Origin: JBGPLH01 sp041486365 [NCBI: Thermodesulfobacteriota bacterium]
GTDB lineage: Bacteria; JAUYMQ01
Reading direction: 5' to 3'
Length of the DNA stretch: 6,337 nt
Assembly: GCA_041486365.1 (NCBI GenBank)
Contig: JBGPLH010000198.1
Span: 1 to 6,337 of the forward strand
Positions 1-5,453 of this stretch are shown in pieces. The notes under the pieces were generated by a model, which had not been told where the DNA came from, did no database searches, and saw only the letters and a list, made by a program, of their open reading frames with translations. Numbering within the stretch: the first letter of the stretch is position 1; each line of letters starts with the position of its first letter. Both the position numbers and the translations under genes were made by a program.

Positions 1-75
1 CAGGCCGACTGAGGCCCCGCGCGGATCGCCATCGGTTCTGCGTTTCGCGCGCAAGCGAGGGACCTGGCACGCCCC

Positions 76-83
76 GGGGAGGT
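76..83 (+). promoter_or_regulatory. Shine-Dalgarno site fixing the hydrolase GTG start
   Basis: GGGGAGGT lies 5 nt before the GTG at 89. It supports that start although the frame is open further upstream. Confidence 0.7.
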
Positions 84-88
84 CTCCT

Positions 89-847
89 GTGAAGGAAGAG
101 AGGGTTTCCTTCCCCAACCAGCGCGGCCGGAGGCTGGCGGGCCTGCTCGTCCGACCTGATCTCGGCGAGCCGGCGGCCGTCGTCGTGATGGCCCATGGCA
201 TGCTCTCGGGGAAGAACAGCCCCAAGCACATCGAGCTTTCCCGCCGGCTGGCGGATCGTGACATCGCATCGCTCCGGTTCGACTTCTCCTCCCGCTACGA
301 ATCCGAAGGCCCGATCGAGGAAATGACGTACGCGCAGGGCGTGGAGGATATGCGCGCCGCGGTCGAGTTCTCCCGCGAGACGCTCGGTCCCCTGCCTCTG
401 GGCCTGCACGGATCCAGCATGGGCGGCGCGATCGTGCTGCTGTACGCCGCGCGGCACGGAGGGGTGGACGCGATCGCCACGATCGCGGCGGTGGGGAGGC
501 CCGCCCCCCTCTGGGAGAAGTGGCTCGGGCCCGAAGGCATGGCGCGATGGGAGCGGGAAGGTTGGACGACCTTCGAAAACCAGCGAATCCCCTGGGGGTT
601 CTACCGGGACGCCCTGTCGAAGGACGCGATCGCCGCAGCCGCGCGAGTCCGCTGCCCGCTGCTCGTGGTCCACGGCGACGAGGACACGATCGTCCCCGTG
701 GAGCAGGCGGAGGCGATCCACGCGGCGGCCCCGGGGCCGAAACGGATCGTGATTATTCCCGGCGGCGGCCACCGGTTCGACCGCGCGGAGGAGCTCGACC
801 GGATGCTTGGGGAAGTGTCGGATTGGTTCGCCGAGCATCTGATCTGA
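89..847 (+). CDS. alpha/beta-fold hydrolase (serine hydrolase, S33/dienelactone-hydrolase-like)
   Basis: A 252-residue cytoplasmic protein with a complete alpha/beta-hydrolase layout. The oxyanion-side AHGM is at residues 35-38. The nucleophile elbow GSSMGG at 108-113 makes Ser110 the nucleophile. The acid is in HGDEDTIVP (195-203), probably Asp199, and the catalytic His is His228 in GGGHRF. Residues about 138-175 (PLWEKW, REGWTTFENQ) form a small lid between the core strands. No signal peptide is visible. The GTG start is chosen because GGGGAGGT (76-83) lies just upstream. The frame is open to the left edge, so a longer product cannot be fully excluded. The family includes esterases, peptidases and thioesterases, and the substrate cannot be told. 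The universal stress protein gene follows after 98 nt. Confidence 0.9.
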   Translation: MKEERVSFPNQRGRRLAGLLVRPDLGEPAAVVVMAHGMLSGKNSPKHIELSRRLADRDIASLRFDFSSRYESEGPIEEMTYAQGVEDMRAAVEFSRETLGPLPLGLHGSSMGGAIVLLYAARHGGVDAIATIAAVGRPAPLWEKWLGPEGMARWEREGWTTFENQRIPWGFYRDALSKDAIAAAARVRCPLLVVHGDEDTIVPVEQAEAIHAAAPGPKRIVIIPGGGHRFDRAEELDRMLGEVSDWFAEHLI

Positions 848-860
848 ACGCCTCCCCGGT

Positions 861-878
861 CCCGGGCGGCGGCCCGGG
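861..878 (+). repeat. 7-bp GC hairpin between hydrolase and universal stress protein genes
   Basis: CCCGGGC (861-867) and GCCCGGG (872-878) are perfect complements around the 4-nt loop GGCG. No T-run follows, so it is not a convincing intrinsic terminator. It may attenuate transcription, protect a processed end, or be chance in GC-rich DNA. Confidence 0.35.
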
Positions 879-930
879 CGGTTCCTCCGGGGTGCCCTTC
901 GTGGTATGTTCGGGGGGGTTCGTTCTTTCC

Positions 931-940
931 GGTGAGGAGG
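931..940 (+). promoter_or_regulatory. Shine-Dalgarno site of the universal stress protein gene
   Basis: GGTGAGGAGG ends 5 nt before ATG 946. It decides the start against a much longer open frame that runs back into the hydrolase gene. Confidence 0.75.
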
Positions 941-945
941 CCCCG

Positions 946-1452
946 ATGGCCGCCGAGACGCGTCCCCCCTCTCCCGCCGAAGCGCCGCTGGATACCATCC
1001 TGGTGCCGGTCGACTTCTCCGAGCATTCGATCCACGCCGTCGACTACGCGATCCGCCTGGCCCGCGTGTTCCACTCGCGCGTCGTGCTCGTGCATGTGTA
1101 TCACTTCCCGGTGGAGCTCCTCACGGACTGGTCCGCATACGGCACGCTCGCCGGATCGGCGGAGATCCTCGAAGGGCTCCGGAAGGATCGAGAAGAACAG
1201 ATGGCGGCGCTCGCCCGGGAGAAGGCAGCCGCCGGGGTGCCGCTTGAGGCGCGGGTCCTGGAGGGGACCCCCTTCAGCGAGCTATGCAAGGCCGCGCGGT
1301 CCGAGGGGGCGAACCTTATCGTGATGGGGACCCGGGGTCTCACCGGCCTGAAACACGTCCTGATCGGAAGCACCGCCGAGAAGGTGGTCCGCAAGGCGCC
1401 CTGCCCGGTGCTGGTGCTCAAGCCCCACGACTTCGAATTCCAGCTTCCCTGA
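946..1452 (+). CDS. universal stress protein (UspA family, ATP-binding type)
   Basis: A 168-residue single-domain Usp protein. The first strand DTILVPVDFSEHS (16-28) carries the conserved Asp23 and is followed by a helix (HAVDYAIRLAR). The diagnostic G-2x-G-9x-G-S nucleotide motif is complete at residues 128-142 (GTRG...GS), which places it in the ATP-binding UspFG/MJ0577-like class. The last strand is CPVLVLKP. Such proteins are cytoplasmic, usually dimeric, and linked to survival under starvation or stress; the specific role is unknown. ATG 946 is chosen because GGTGAGGAGG (931-940) lies 5 nt upstream. The same frame is open back to 520, but that part overlaps the hydrolase out of frame and lacks Usp character. 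The next gene begins 35 nt downstream, so the two are probably co-transcribed. Confidence 0.93.
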   Translation: MAAETRPPSPAEAPLDTILVPVDFSEHSIHAVDYAIRLARVFHSRVVLVHVYHFPVELLTDWSAYGTLAGSAEILEGLRKDREEQMAALAREKAAAGVPLEARVLEGTPFSELCKAARSEGANLIVMGTRGLTGLKHVLIGSTAEKVVRKAPCPVLVLKPHDFEFQLP

Positions 1453-1487
1453 CTATCCCCCAGGCTCCCGACCAGGACACCTCGACG

Positions 1488-2378
1488 ATGTCCGGCCAGC
1501 CGCCCACAGGCTCCCCTGATCCCACGAACGGCTCGAGCGTGGACGACGTCCTTCCGCCGCTTGCCGAGGACCGCGGCTCGCCGCTGCTCCTGGGCACGCA
1601 CTCGGAGGAGGAGACGCGCGCACGGCTGCAGGCGTGCGGCATGATCGACCGACTCGCGGATCTCGGCTTTCGGGCGCTCCGGTTCGACATCTCGCCTTAC
1701 CGCGTGGAAGGCCAGACGATCCGCATGTACGACGAGGTCGCCGATCCGGATCGGCTCCTGATTGATCTCCGGCTGCGTCTGGAGGACGTGATCCCGGCGG
1801 TCCGCTTCGTGACGGAGGAGCCATTGCGCGAAGCGCGCATGCTCCGGATTGAATGGCTCGCGCTCCAGAATCCGCGCGGAGCGTTCACGCCGGAACGGCC
1901 GCGCCTTCCGGACCAGCGGCATCCGGGGCTCGGCCTGGGCGCCAATGCGGTCCGGTTCCTCGGGCACCTCGCCCACGATCATCGCTGCGACGGGCTCCTC
2001 AGCTTTCCGGAGCACTACCACAACGCCGTCATGTACGCCCGGAGGTTCGTCTTCTTCCACGCGGGCCGCCAGGGCGCCCACCAGGGAATGCTGCGGGATC
2101 TCCAGGAGCGAACGCTGGCCGAGCGCTCTCTCGCGATCGACGCGGGGTGCCTCATGTCGGAGCCGGGCGCGCGCCCGGAGGCCTGGGTGGCCTCCGAGAT
2201 GGTGCTCCCGATCTCGCGACGTCTGCTGGAGATAGTGCGCTCACGTTTCTGGCGCCGGGAAGAGCGCGAAGGGGAGCGCGCGCGAAGCTGGCGGATCGAC
2301 TGGGAACGCTTCGACCGTCAGTACCCCCCCGGAGGTCCCGAGCCCGGAGATCCCGCACGGAGCGCGGGCCGACTCTGA
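1488..2378 (+). CDS. uncharacterised protein with GNAT-like sequence pattern
   Basis: A 296-residue soluble protein whose family I do not recognise. The first 30 residues are rich in Pro, Ser and Asp and probably disordered. A folded part follows (about 40-255), and the C-terminus is charged and Arg/Pro-rich. Within the core, a strand-like LRIEWLALQNPRG (119-131) leads to RHPGLGLGANAVRFLGHLA (144-162), which resembles the GNAT acyl-CoA pyrophosphate loop (Q/R-x-x-G-x-G/A) and its helix. Next comes PEHYHNAVMYARRFVFF (174-190), reminiscent of the GNAT segment ending in an aromatic-rich strand. This order suggests a GNAT-fold protein, but that is pattern reading, not a family match. His and aromatic residues (EHYHN) stand out as possible functional sites. 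The start is weakly supported: AGGA at 1474-1477 is 10 nt upstream. It lies 35 nt after the Usp gene, probably in the same transcript, and converges on the L,D-transpeptidase gene downstream. Confidence 0.7.
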   Translation: MSGQPPTGSPDPTNGSSVDDVLPPLAEDRGSPLLLGTHSEEETRARLQACGMIDRLADLGFRALRFDISPYRVEGQTIRMYDEVADPDRLLIDLRLRLEDVIPAVRFVTEEPLREARMLRIEWLALQNPRGAFTPERPRLPDQRHPGLGLGANAVRFLGHLAHDHRCDGLLSFPEHYHNAVMYARRFVFFHAGRQGAHQGMLRDLQERTLAERSLAIDAGCLMSEPGARPEAWVASEMVLPISRRLLEIVRSRFWRREEREGERARSWRIDWERFDRQYPPGGPEPGDPARSAGRL

Positions 2379-2433
2379 AAACGAGCGGCCGACGCCGGCG
2401 CGCGGGCCGACCGCCGTCTGAAATGAGGAAGCC

Positions 2434-3078
2434 TCAGGGGAAGATCAGGACCGGCGTTCCCACCCGAACGAGATGGTACAGAACCCGGATGTCCTCGTTG
2501 GAGAGCGCGATACAGCCGTCCGTCCAGTCGATGTGGTGACGGCGGACGAAGCCGCGGTACTCGCTGCCCTCCCCGTGGATCCCGACGAAGCCGCCGAGCG
2601 CGGTTCCCCAGGGCGGCTCGCGCCCGTCGCGAGTCGCGGCGCGAATCGCCTCGAACTCTTCTGTCGAGATGGCGCCGCGGCGAAGTCCCTCGTCCCCGTC
2701 ACGCGTGTTCGGATAGGAGAGACCGAGGAACAGCAGGAAGCGAGAGCGCGGGCGCTTGGACGAGATGAAGTAGGCCCCTTCGGGCGTTCGGAAATCGCCC
2801 TGGCGCCGTTTCTCCCATTCGGGCCGTTTGCCGAGGGTGACCGGGAAACGTCGCCTGAGGATATCGTCCTCGAAATAGAAGAGACGGCGCTGGGACTTGT
2901 AGATGACGACCGTGGCCCGGCTTCCTGGGGCCGCCTGGGCGGGGGCGGCCGGAGGCCAGGGGAGCACCAGGATCAGGAGCGAAGCGGCCGAGACGACGAT
3001 ACCCCGCCGCAGCGCGCGCAGGCACCCGCAATCTCTGCGGGAAGGGAAGGCAGGCCGGAGCGCCCCGCCGGGTTCCAC
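2434..3078 (-). CDS. L,D-transpeptidase (YkuD domain), YafK/DpaA-like
   Basis: An exported enzyme of the YkuD fold, which acts on peptidoglycan peptide bonds to meso-diaminopimelate in the periplasm. Numbering here is for a GTG start at 3078 (214 residues). A basic segment is followed by a hydrophobic stretch (IVVSAASLLILVLP, 27-40) and an AQA|AP cleavage site (47-50). The YkuD domain fills 56-214: VIYKSQRRLFYF, GDFRTPEGAY (94-103), GIHGEGS with His168, and DWTDGCIALSNEDI (184-197) with catalytic Cys189. The GCIAL form and the GDxRTPEG block point to the YafK branch rather than ErfK/YbiS. In E. coli the YafK-family DpaA/LdtF releases Braun lipoprotein from peptidoglycan. The start is uncertain: no good SD precedes 3078. 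Other in-frame options are TTG 3114, GTG 3126, and CTG 3021 right before the signal peptide. ATG 3264 would run into the divergent lipoprotein gene. Function is well supported; the role on the neighbouring lipoprotein is inferred. Confidence 0.88.
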   Translation of the reverse strand: MEPGGALRPAFPSRRDCGCLRALRRGIVVSAASLLILVLPWPPAAPAQAAPGSRATVVIYKSQRRLFYFEDDILRRRFPVTLGKRPEWEKRRQGDFRTPEGAYFISSKRPRSRFLLFLGLSYPNTRDGDEGLRRGAISTEEFEAIRAATRDGREPPWGTALGGFVGIHGEGSEYRGFVRRHHIDWTDGCIALSNEDIRVLYHLVRVGTPVLIFP

Positions 3079-3119
3079 CCGGCGGTGTCGGGCAATCCTG
3101 TCCGGGCGGTGCAATTTTC

Positions 3120-3149
3120 TGTACACGATCTTCCGCTTTTTGATATAGT
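3120..3149 (+). promoter_or_regulatory. probable sigma-70 promoter of the lipoprotein gene
   Basis: A -10-like TATAGT (3144-3149) sits in a locally AT-rich patch (TTTTTGATATAGT). It is preceded at 18 nt by TGTACA (3120-3125), a 4/6 match to the -35 consensus. Transcription would begin near 3156 and give a short leader of about 26 nt. AGAGGA (3173-3178) then serves as a closely placed ribosome binding site for ATG 3182. Confidence 0.5.
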
Positions 3150-3181
3150 GCCGCCCGTTTCGGAAAGGGGGTAGAGGACCA

Positions 3182-3436
3182 ATGCGAAACAAAGGGATGT
3201 TCAAGTCGTTTTCCATGATCGCCGCCCTCCTCGTGTTCTCGTCTCTCTCCGTTGGCTGCGCCAAGTGGAAGGAGACGCGGGACGCGAAGGATCAGGCGGT
3301 GAAGGCTTCCGCGGACGCGATGGCGGCCGCGCAGCGGGCCGAAAGCGCGGCAAGCCGCGCCGAGGCCGCCGCGACGCGAGCCGAGGACGCCGCCTCGAAG
3401 GCCGAGGCGATCTTTGAGAAGTTGCAGCGCAAGTAA
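3182..3436 (+). CDS. Lpp/OprI-like alanine-zipper outer-membrane lipoprotein
   Basis: An 84-residue lipoprotein precursor. Signal: MRNKGMFKSF, then hydrophobic SMIAALLVFSSLSVG, with lipobox LSVGC and lipidated Cys26. Residue +2 is Ala, with no Asp that would retain it in the inner membrane, so outer-membrane sorting is expected. The mature chain of 59 residues is close to the 58 of E. coli Lpp. It is an Ala-rich coiled coil with four in-register heptads (QRAESAA, SRAEAAA, TRAEDAA, SKAEAIF at 51-78) ending in EKLQRK. The C-terminal Arg-Lys matches Lpp (YRK) and OprI (SRK), where the final Lys is the residue joined to diaminopimelate by L,D-transpeptidases. L,D-transpeptidase genes flank it on both sides. 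It appears monocistronic, with its own promoter and strong terminator, as is usual for an abundant structural lipoprotein. Heptads and lipobox are seen directly; covalent attachment is inferred. Confidence 0.88.
   Translation: MRNKGMFKSFSMIAALLVFSSLSVGCAKWKETRDAKDQAVKASADAMAAAQRAESAASRAEAAATRAEDAASKAEAIFEKLQRK
3332..3415 (+). repeat. four degenerate 21-nt units encoding the alanine-zipper heptads
   Basis: Four consecutive 21-nt units (3332, 3353, 3374, 3395) each encode x-R/K-A-E-x-A/I-A/F. The protein period is exact, while the DNA copies have diverged mainly at synonymous positions. This suggests old internal duplication kept by selection on the coiled coil. Confidence 0.6.
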
Positions 3437-3481
3437 GACGGCCTGTCGGGACCGCGATCCCTTCTGGGCCGTTTGCCAGAT

Positions 3482-3518
3482 ACGGAACCCCCGCTCTCTC
3501 GGCGGGGGTTTCGTCTTT
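3482..3518 (+). terminator. intrinsic terminator of the lipoprotein gene
   Basis: AACCCCCGC (3486-3494) pairs perfectly with GCGGGGGTT (3502-3510) around a 7-nt loop. The stem extends outward through A-C-G-G (3482-3485) with T-C-G-T (3511-3514), giving about 13 bp including one G-U pair. CTTT follows. It lies 46 nt after the lipoprotein stop and 8 nt before the end of the oppositely oriented L,D-transpeptidase gene. It may also help end that transcript, though the minus strand has no clear T-run. Confidence 0.85.
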
Positions 3519-3525
3519 CCGGTGG

Positions 3526-4626
3526 CTATCCGCGCGGACCCGCAGGTGCGTCCAACACCGTTTCCACGTCCAGCGCCCGCGTGATGTTCACAGGGAACCC
3601 GCGCGCCTCCTGCGACGCCCGCCGGACCCGATCGGGGTCGACGCGGTACTCGACGCCCATTTCCCGGATGAGCCGCCACGCCTCGGCCTCCGGATTCGGG
3701 ATCAGGTTGTAGGGATCCCGGTGCACCTCGAGAAACACCTCCAAGCCGTCCAGCCCCACCTTCACCGGCGCATAGATGATCTCGACGGGGAAGCCCTTCG
3801 GGACTCGATCGAACAACCAGTGGATGTCCTCCGGATACATTCGGATGCATCCGTGGCTGTAGTAGCGTCCGACACCCCAGGGACGGTTGGTGCCGTGGAT
3901 CCCGTAGCCCGGGATCGAGAGAACGAACCGGTACTTCCCGAGGGGATTATCGGGGCCGGGCGGCACGAAGGAGATGGGGTTCTCCATGTCCCGCTGGATG
4001 GAGGGCGGGATCCTCCAGACCGGGTTCACCTCCTTGCGGGCCACCTTGAACCAGCCGCGCGGCGTCTGCCAGTTATAGGGGCCGAGGCCTAGCGGAAACG
4101 TGATGACCTCCTCAGGAGCGCCGGGGAAGTAGTACATCCGCATTTCAGGCACGTTGATCACGACACCCCGGTGCCCGCTCGGTGGGACGACAAATGCGGA
4201 AGGAAGGATCACCCAGGGTGAGAGATGCGGTAGCCAGGGATCGACGCCGGGGTTGGCTTCCTCGAGCTCGCCAATCCCGAGGTCTGCCCGCCGCCCGAGA
4301 TCGAGAAAGGTCTCTCCGGCCTTGGCCCTGTAGACCTCCATCTCACCGATCACCATGTGGTAGGGACCCGGCGGCGTGAAGGCCACCCGGTAGGCGTGTA
4401 CGTTCGCGCGGGGGGGCGCATCGATGGATTCTCCCGGCGCAGAGTTCCCCTCGGGGAGGGCCGGGATGTCGGTGTCGGGCGATTCCCCCGGCGGCGTCCA
4501 CGCGCCGGGGTTCTCTCCATCAGGCACCACAACCGATTCGCCAGGCGGAAGCGTGCCCCCGGGGTCCGCCCCCATCGCGGCGAGCGCTACGATCAGGGCG
4601 GCTACAATACTCCCGAAGCGATTCAG
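3526..4626 (-). CDS. L,D-transpeptidase with LysM and YkuD domains, ErfK/YbiS-like, CTG start
   Basis: A 366-residue exported L,D-transpeptidase. From the CTG start, residues 1-20 form a signal peptide (NRF, then GSIVAALIVALAAMGA). A Pro/Gly-rich linker (21-75) holds three PGES copies spaced exactly 18 residues apart. A LysM-like peptidoglycan-binding segment follows at about 98-148 (YRAKAGETF, ELEEANPGVDPWLP, VILP). The YkuD domain spans about 153-288: GVVINVPEMRMYYFP, GIHGTN with His244, and SHGCIRM (257-263) with catalytic Cys260. A tail of about 75 residues starts with a VEIIYAPVKVGL / FLEVHRDPYN block like that after the domain in ErfK/YbiS. In E. coli those enzymes cross-link Braun lipoprotein to peptidoglycan, and the adjacent Lpp-like gene fits such a substrate. 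CTG 4626 is preferred because AAGGAGG lies 6 nt upstream. The first ATG (4573-4575) would remove the signal peptide, and no ATG, GTG or TTG is in frame before it. Confidence 0.92.
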   Translation of the reverse strand: MNRFGSIVAALIVALAAMGADPGGTLPPGESVVVPDGENPGAWTPPGESPDTDIPALPEGNSAPGESIDAPPRANVHAYRVAFTPPGPYHMVIGEMEVYRAKAGETFLDLGRRADLGIGELEEANPGVDPWLPHLSPWVILPSAFVVPPSGHRGVVINVPEMRMYYFPGAPEEVITFPLGLGPYNWQTPRGWFKVARKEVNPVWRIPPSIQRDMENPISFVPPGPDNPLGKYRFVLSIPGYGIHGTNRPWGVGRYYSHGCIRMYPEDIHWLFDRVPKGFPVEIIYAPVKVGLDGLEVFLEVHRDPYNLIPNPEAEAWRLIREMGVEYRVDPDRVRRASQEARGFPVNITRALDVETVLDAPAGPRG

Positions 4627-4632
4627 AACTTT

Positions 4633-4639
4633 CCTCCTT
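4633..4639 (-). promoter_or_regulatory. perfect Shine-Dalgarno placed for a CTG start codon
   Basis: Read on the minus strand, AAGGAGG is followed by the 6-nt spacer AAAGTT and then CTG (4624-4626). The spacing is ideal for CTG but puts the first ATG of the frame 57 nt away. The 17 codons between CTG and ATG encode the hydrophobic part of a signal peptide. Confidence 0.8.
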
Positions 4640-4748
4640 GTCGTCGGCCCACGCGTTACCGGAGTCGGCTCGCGCTTCCCGCCAGACTTTCAGGCGAGGG
4701 AGATCAAGCGTGTCATCGTCCCTCGATTCCACCGGAACGGGGCTCCCG

Positions 4749-4785
4749 CGCGCGGGCGACGGCCATGGGTATAATCGCCCGCGCG
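4749..4785. repeat. 11-bp perfect inverted repeat enclosing TATAAT
   Basis: CGCGCGGGCGA (4749-4759) and TCGCCCGCGCG (4775-4785) are exact reverse complements. The 15-nt centre contains CCATGG, and TATAAT spans the junction (4770-4775). On the plus strand the right arm is followed by ATCTTTT, so it could act as a terminator, but no plus-strand gene lies upstream. It sits between the yqeY-like stop and the L,D-transpeptidase start. A cruciform, operator or processed RNA hairpin is possible. The rest of the 287-nt gap (4627-4913) shows no convincing gene. Confidence 0.6.
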
Positions 4786-4913
4786 ATCTTTTGCCAGGAA
4801 GGATTCATGCGCTATCCACGGGATCGGGGACGCCGGCTCGATCACGCGCCCGACGGCAATGCACCGGATCGCTCCCGTCGAGGAGGCCCAGGCTTTCCTT
4901 CACGTCCCGAACC

Positions 4914-5357
4914 CTAGGTCAGGATCCGGCGCACCGCTTCGCTTACCCGTTTCCCGTCGACACCCCCTCCCAGCCTCCTGAGCGCCTCCTTCATCACCAG
5001 CCCCATTTCCTTCATGCTCTGCGCCCCGGTTTCGGCTACGACCTCACGCACGACCCTCTCGATGTCTTCACCGGATGCGGGGGGCGGGAGGTAGCTCTCG
5101 AGGATCCCCAGCTCCTGGCGCTCCCTGGCGGCAAGGTCCTCGCGCCCTCCCTTCTCGAAAGCCTCGATCGAATCATGGCGCTGCTTGCAGAGCGACTGGA
5201 CAACCCGGATCACCTCGTCGTCCAACAGTTCGTGGCCGAGTTCGATCTCCTTGTTCTTGATGGCCGAGCGAAGCATACGGATGGTCGATAGCCGGACCGC
5301 CTCCCGGGCCTTCAGAGCCGCCTTCATCTCCTCCTCGAGCCTGGCCTTGAGCCCCAT
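4914..5357 (-). CDS. yqeY: YqeY/GatB-like domain protein
   Basis: A 147-residue cytoplasmic all-helical protein matching the YqeY family (about 148 residues) along its full length. Hallmarks are RMLRSAIKNKEIE (27-39), the central VVQSLCKQRHDSIEAFEKGG (52-71), ARERQELGILESYLP (77-91), and the C-terminal MKEMGLVMKEALRRLGGGVD segment (115-134). The fold resembles the tRNA-binding tail of GatB and DnaG-associated helical domains. It is thought to act in tRNA-related or replication-linked processes, but the biochemical role is unsettled. ATG 5357 is used because GGGGAGGA lies 6 nt upstream. An open frame reaching 5447 would overlap the likely promoter. In many bacteria yqeY lies between rpsU and dnaG with rpoD close by. 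Here the rpoD-like gene is divergent and the other two are absent from the window. Confidence 0.93.
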   Translation of the reverse strand: MGLKARLEEEMKAALKAREAVRLSTIRMLRSAIKNKEIELGHELLDDEVIRVVQSLCKQRHDSIEAFEKGGREDLAARERQELGILESYLPPPASGEDIERVVREVVAETGAQSMKEMGLVMKEALRRLGGGVDGKRVSEAVRRILT

Positions 5358-5363
5358 CAGGTG

Positions 5364-5371
5364 TCCTCCCC
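5364..5371 (-). promoter_or_regulatory. Shine-Dalgarno site fixing the yqeY start
   Basis: On the minus strand GGGGAGGA is followed by 6 nt and then ATG 5357. It supports the 147-residue product over a 177-residue upstream extension. Confidence 0.75.
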
Positions 5372-5418
5372 GGCTGGCCCGAGGTCCGCCAGGCGCAGCG
5401 CAAGTGCCCGATAATGCA

Positions 5419-5447
5419 GTGATAACTTTTTGTGAAGTCGCGTTCAA
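5419..5447 (-). promoter_or_regulatory. probable sigma-70 promoter for yqeY
   Basis: On the minus strand TTGAAC (5442-5447) is followed by a 17-nt spacer and TATCAC (5419-5424), each 4/6 to consensus. Transcription would start near 5412, about 55 nt before the yqeY ATG. Its -35 box lies 6 bp from that of the opposite promoter. Confidence 0.55.
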
Positions 5448-5453
5448 TTTTTC

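Noticed and set aside
520-945. Long N-terminal extension of the universal stress protein
   Set aside because: It overlaps the hydrolase out of frame, has Arg/Gly-rich junk composition, and a strong SD marks ATG 946.
1101-2081. Minus-strand open frame of 326 codons opposite the Usp and GNAT-like genes
   Set aside because: Antisense to a clear universal stress protein, with no recognisable motif or SD.
2473-3174. Plus-strand open frame of 233 codons opposite the YafK-type transpeptidase
   Set aside because: A mirror of the real coding strand, which carries the YkuD catalytic motif and a signal peptide.
2699-3850. Minus-strand open frame of 383 codons across the YafK-type enzyme, the lipoprotein and the other transpeptidase
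   Set aside because: It overlaps three well-supported genes in other frames, is rich in Arg/Gly/Pro with no domain, and reflects scarce stop codons in GC-rich DNA.
4802-4897. Short minus-strand frame (GTG 4897, 32 codons) just after yqeY
   Set aside because: No SD, no homology recognised and too short to separate from chance.
4807-4917. 36-codon plus-strand open frame after AGGAAGG, downstream of TATAAT
   Set aside because: It has a plausible ribosome site but the peptide is Arg/Pro/Gly-rich and unrecognisable, and its end overlaps the yqeY stop. Not enough to call a gene.
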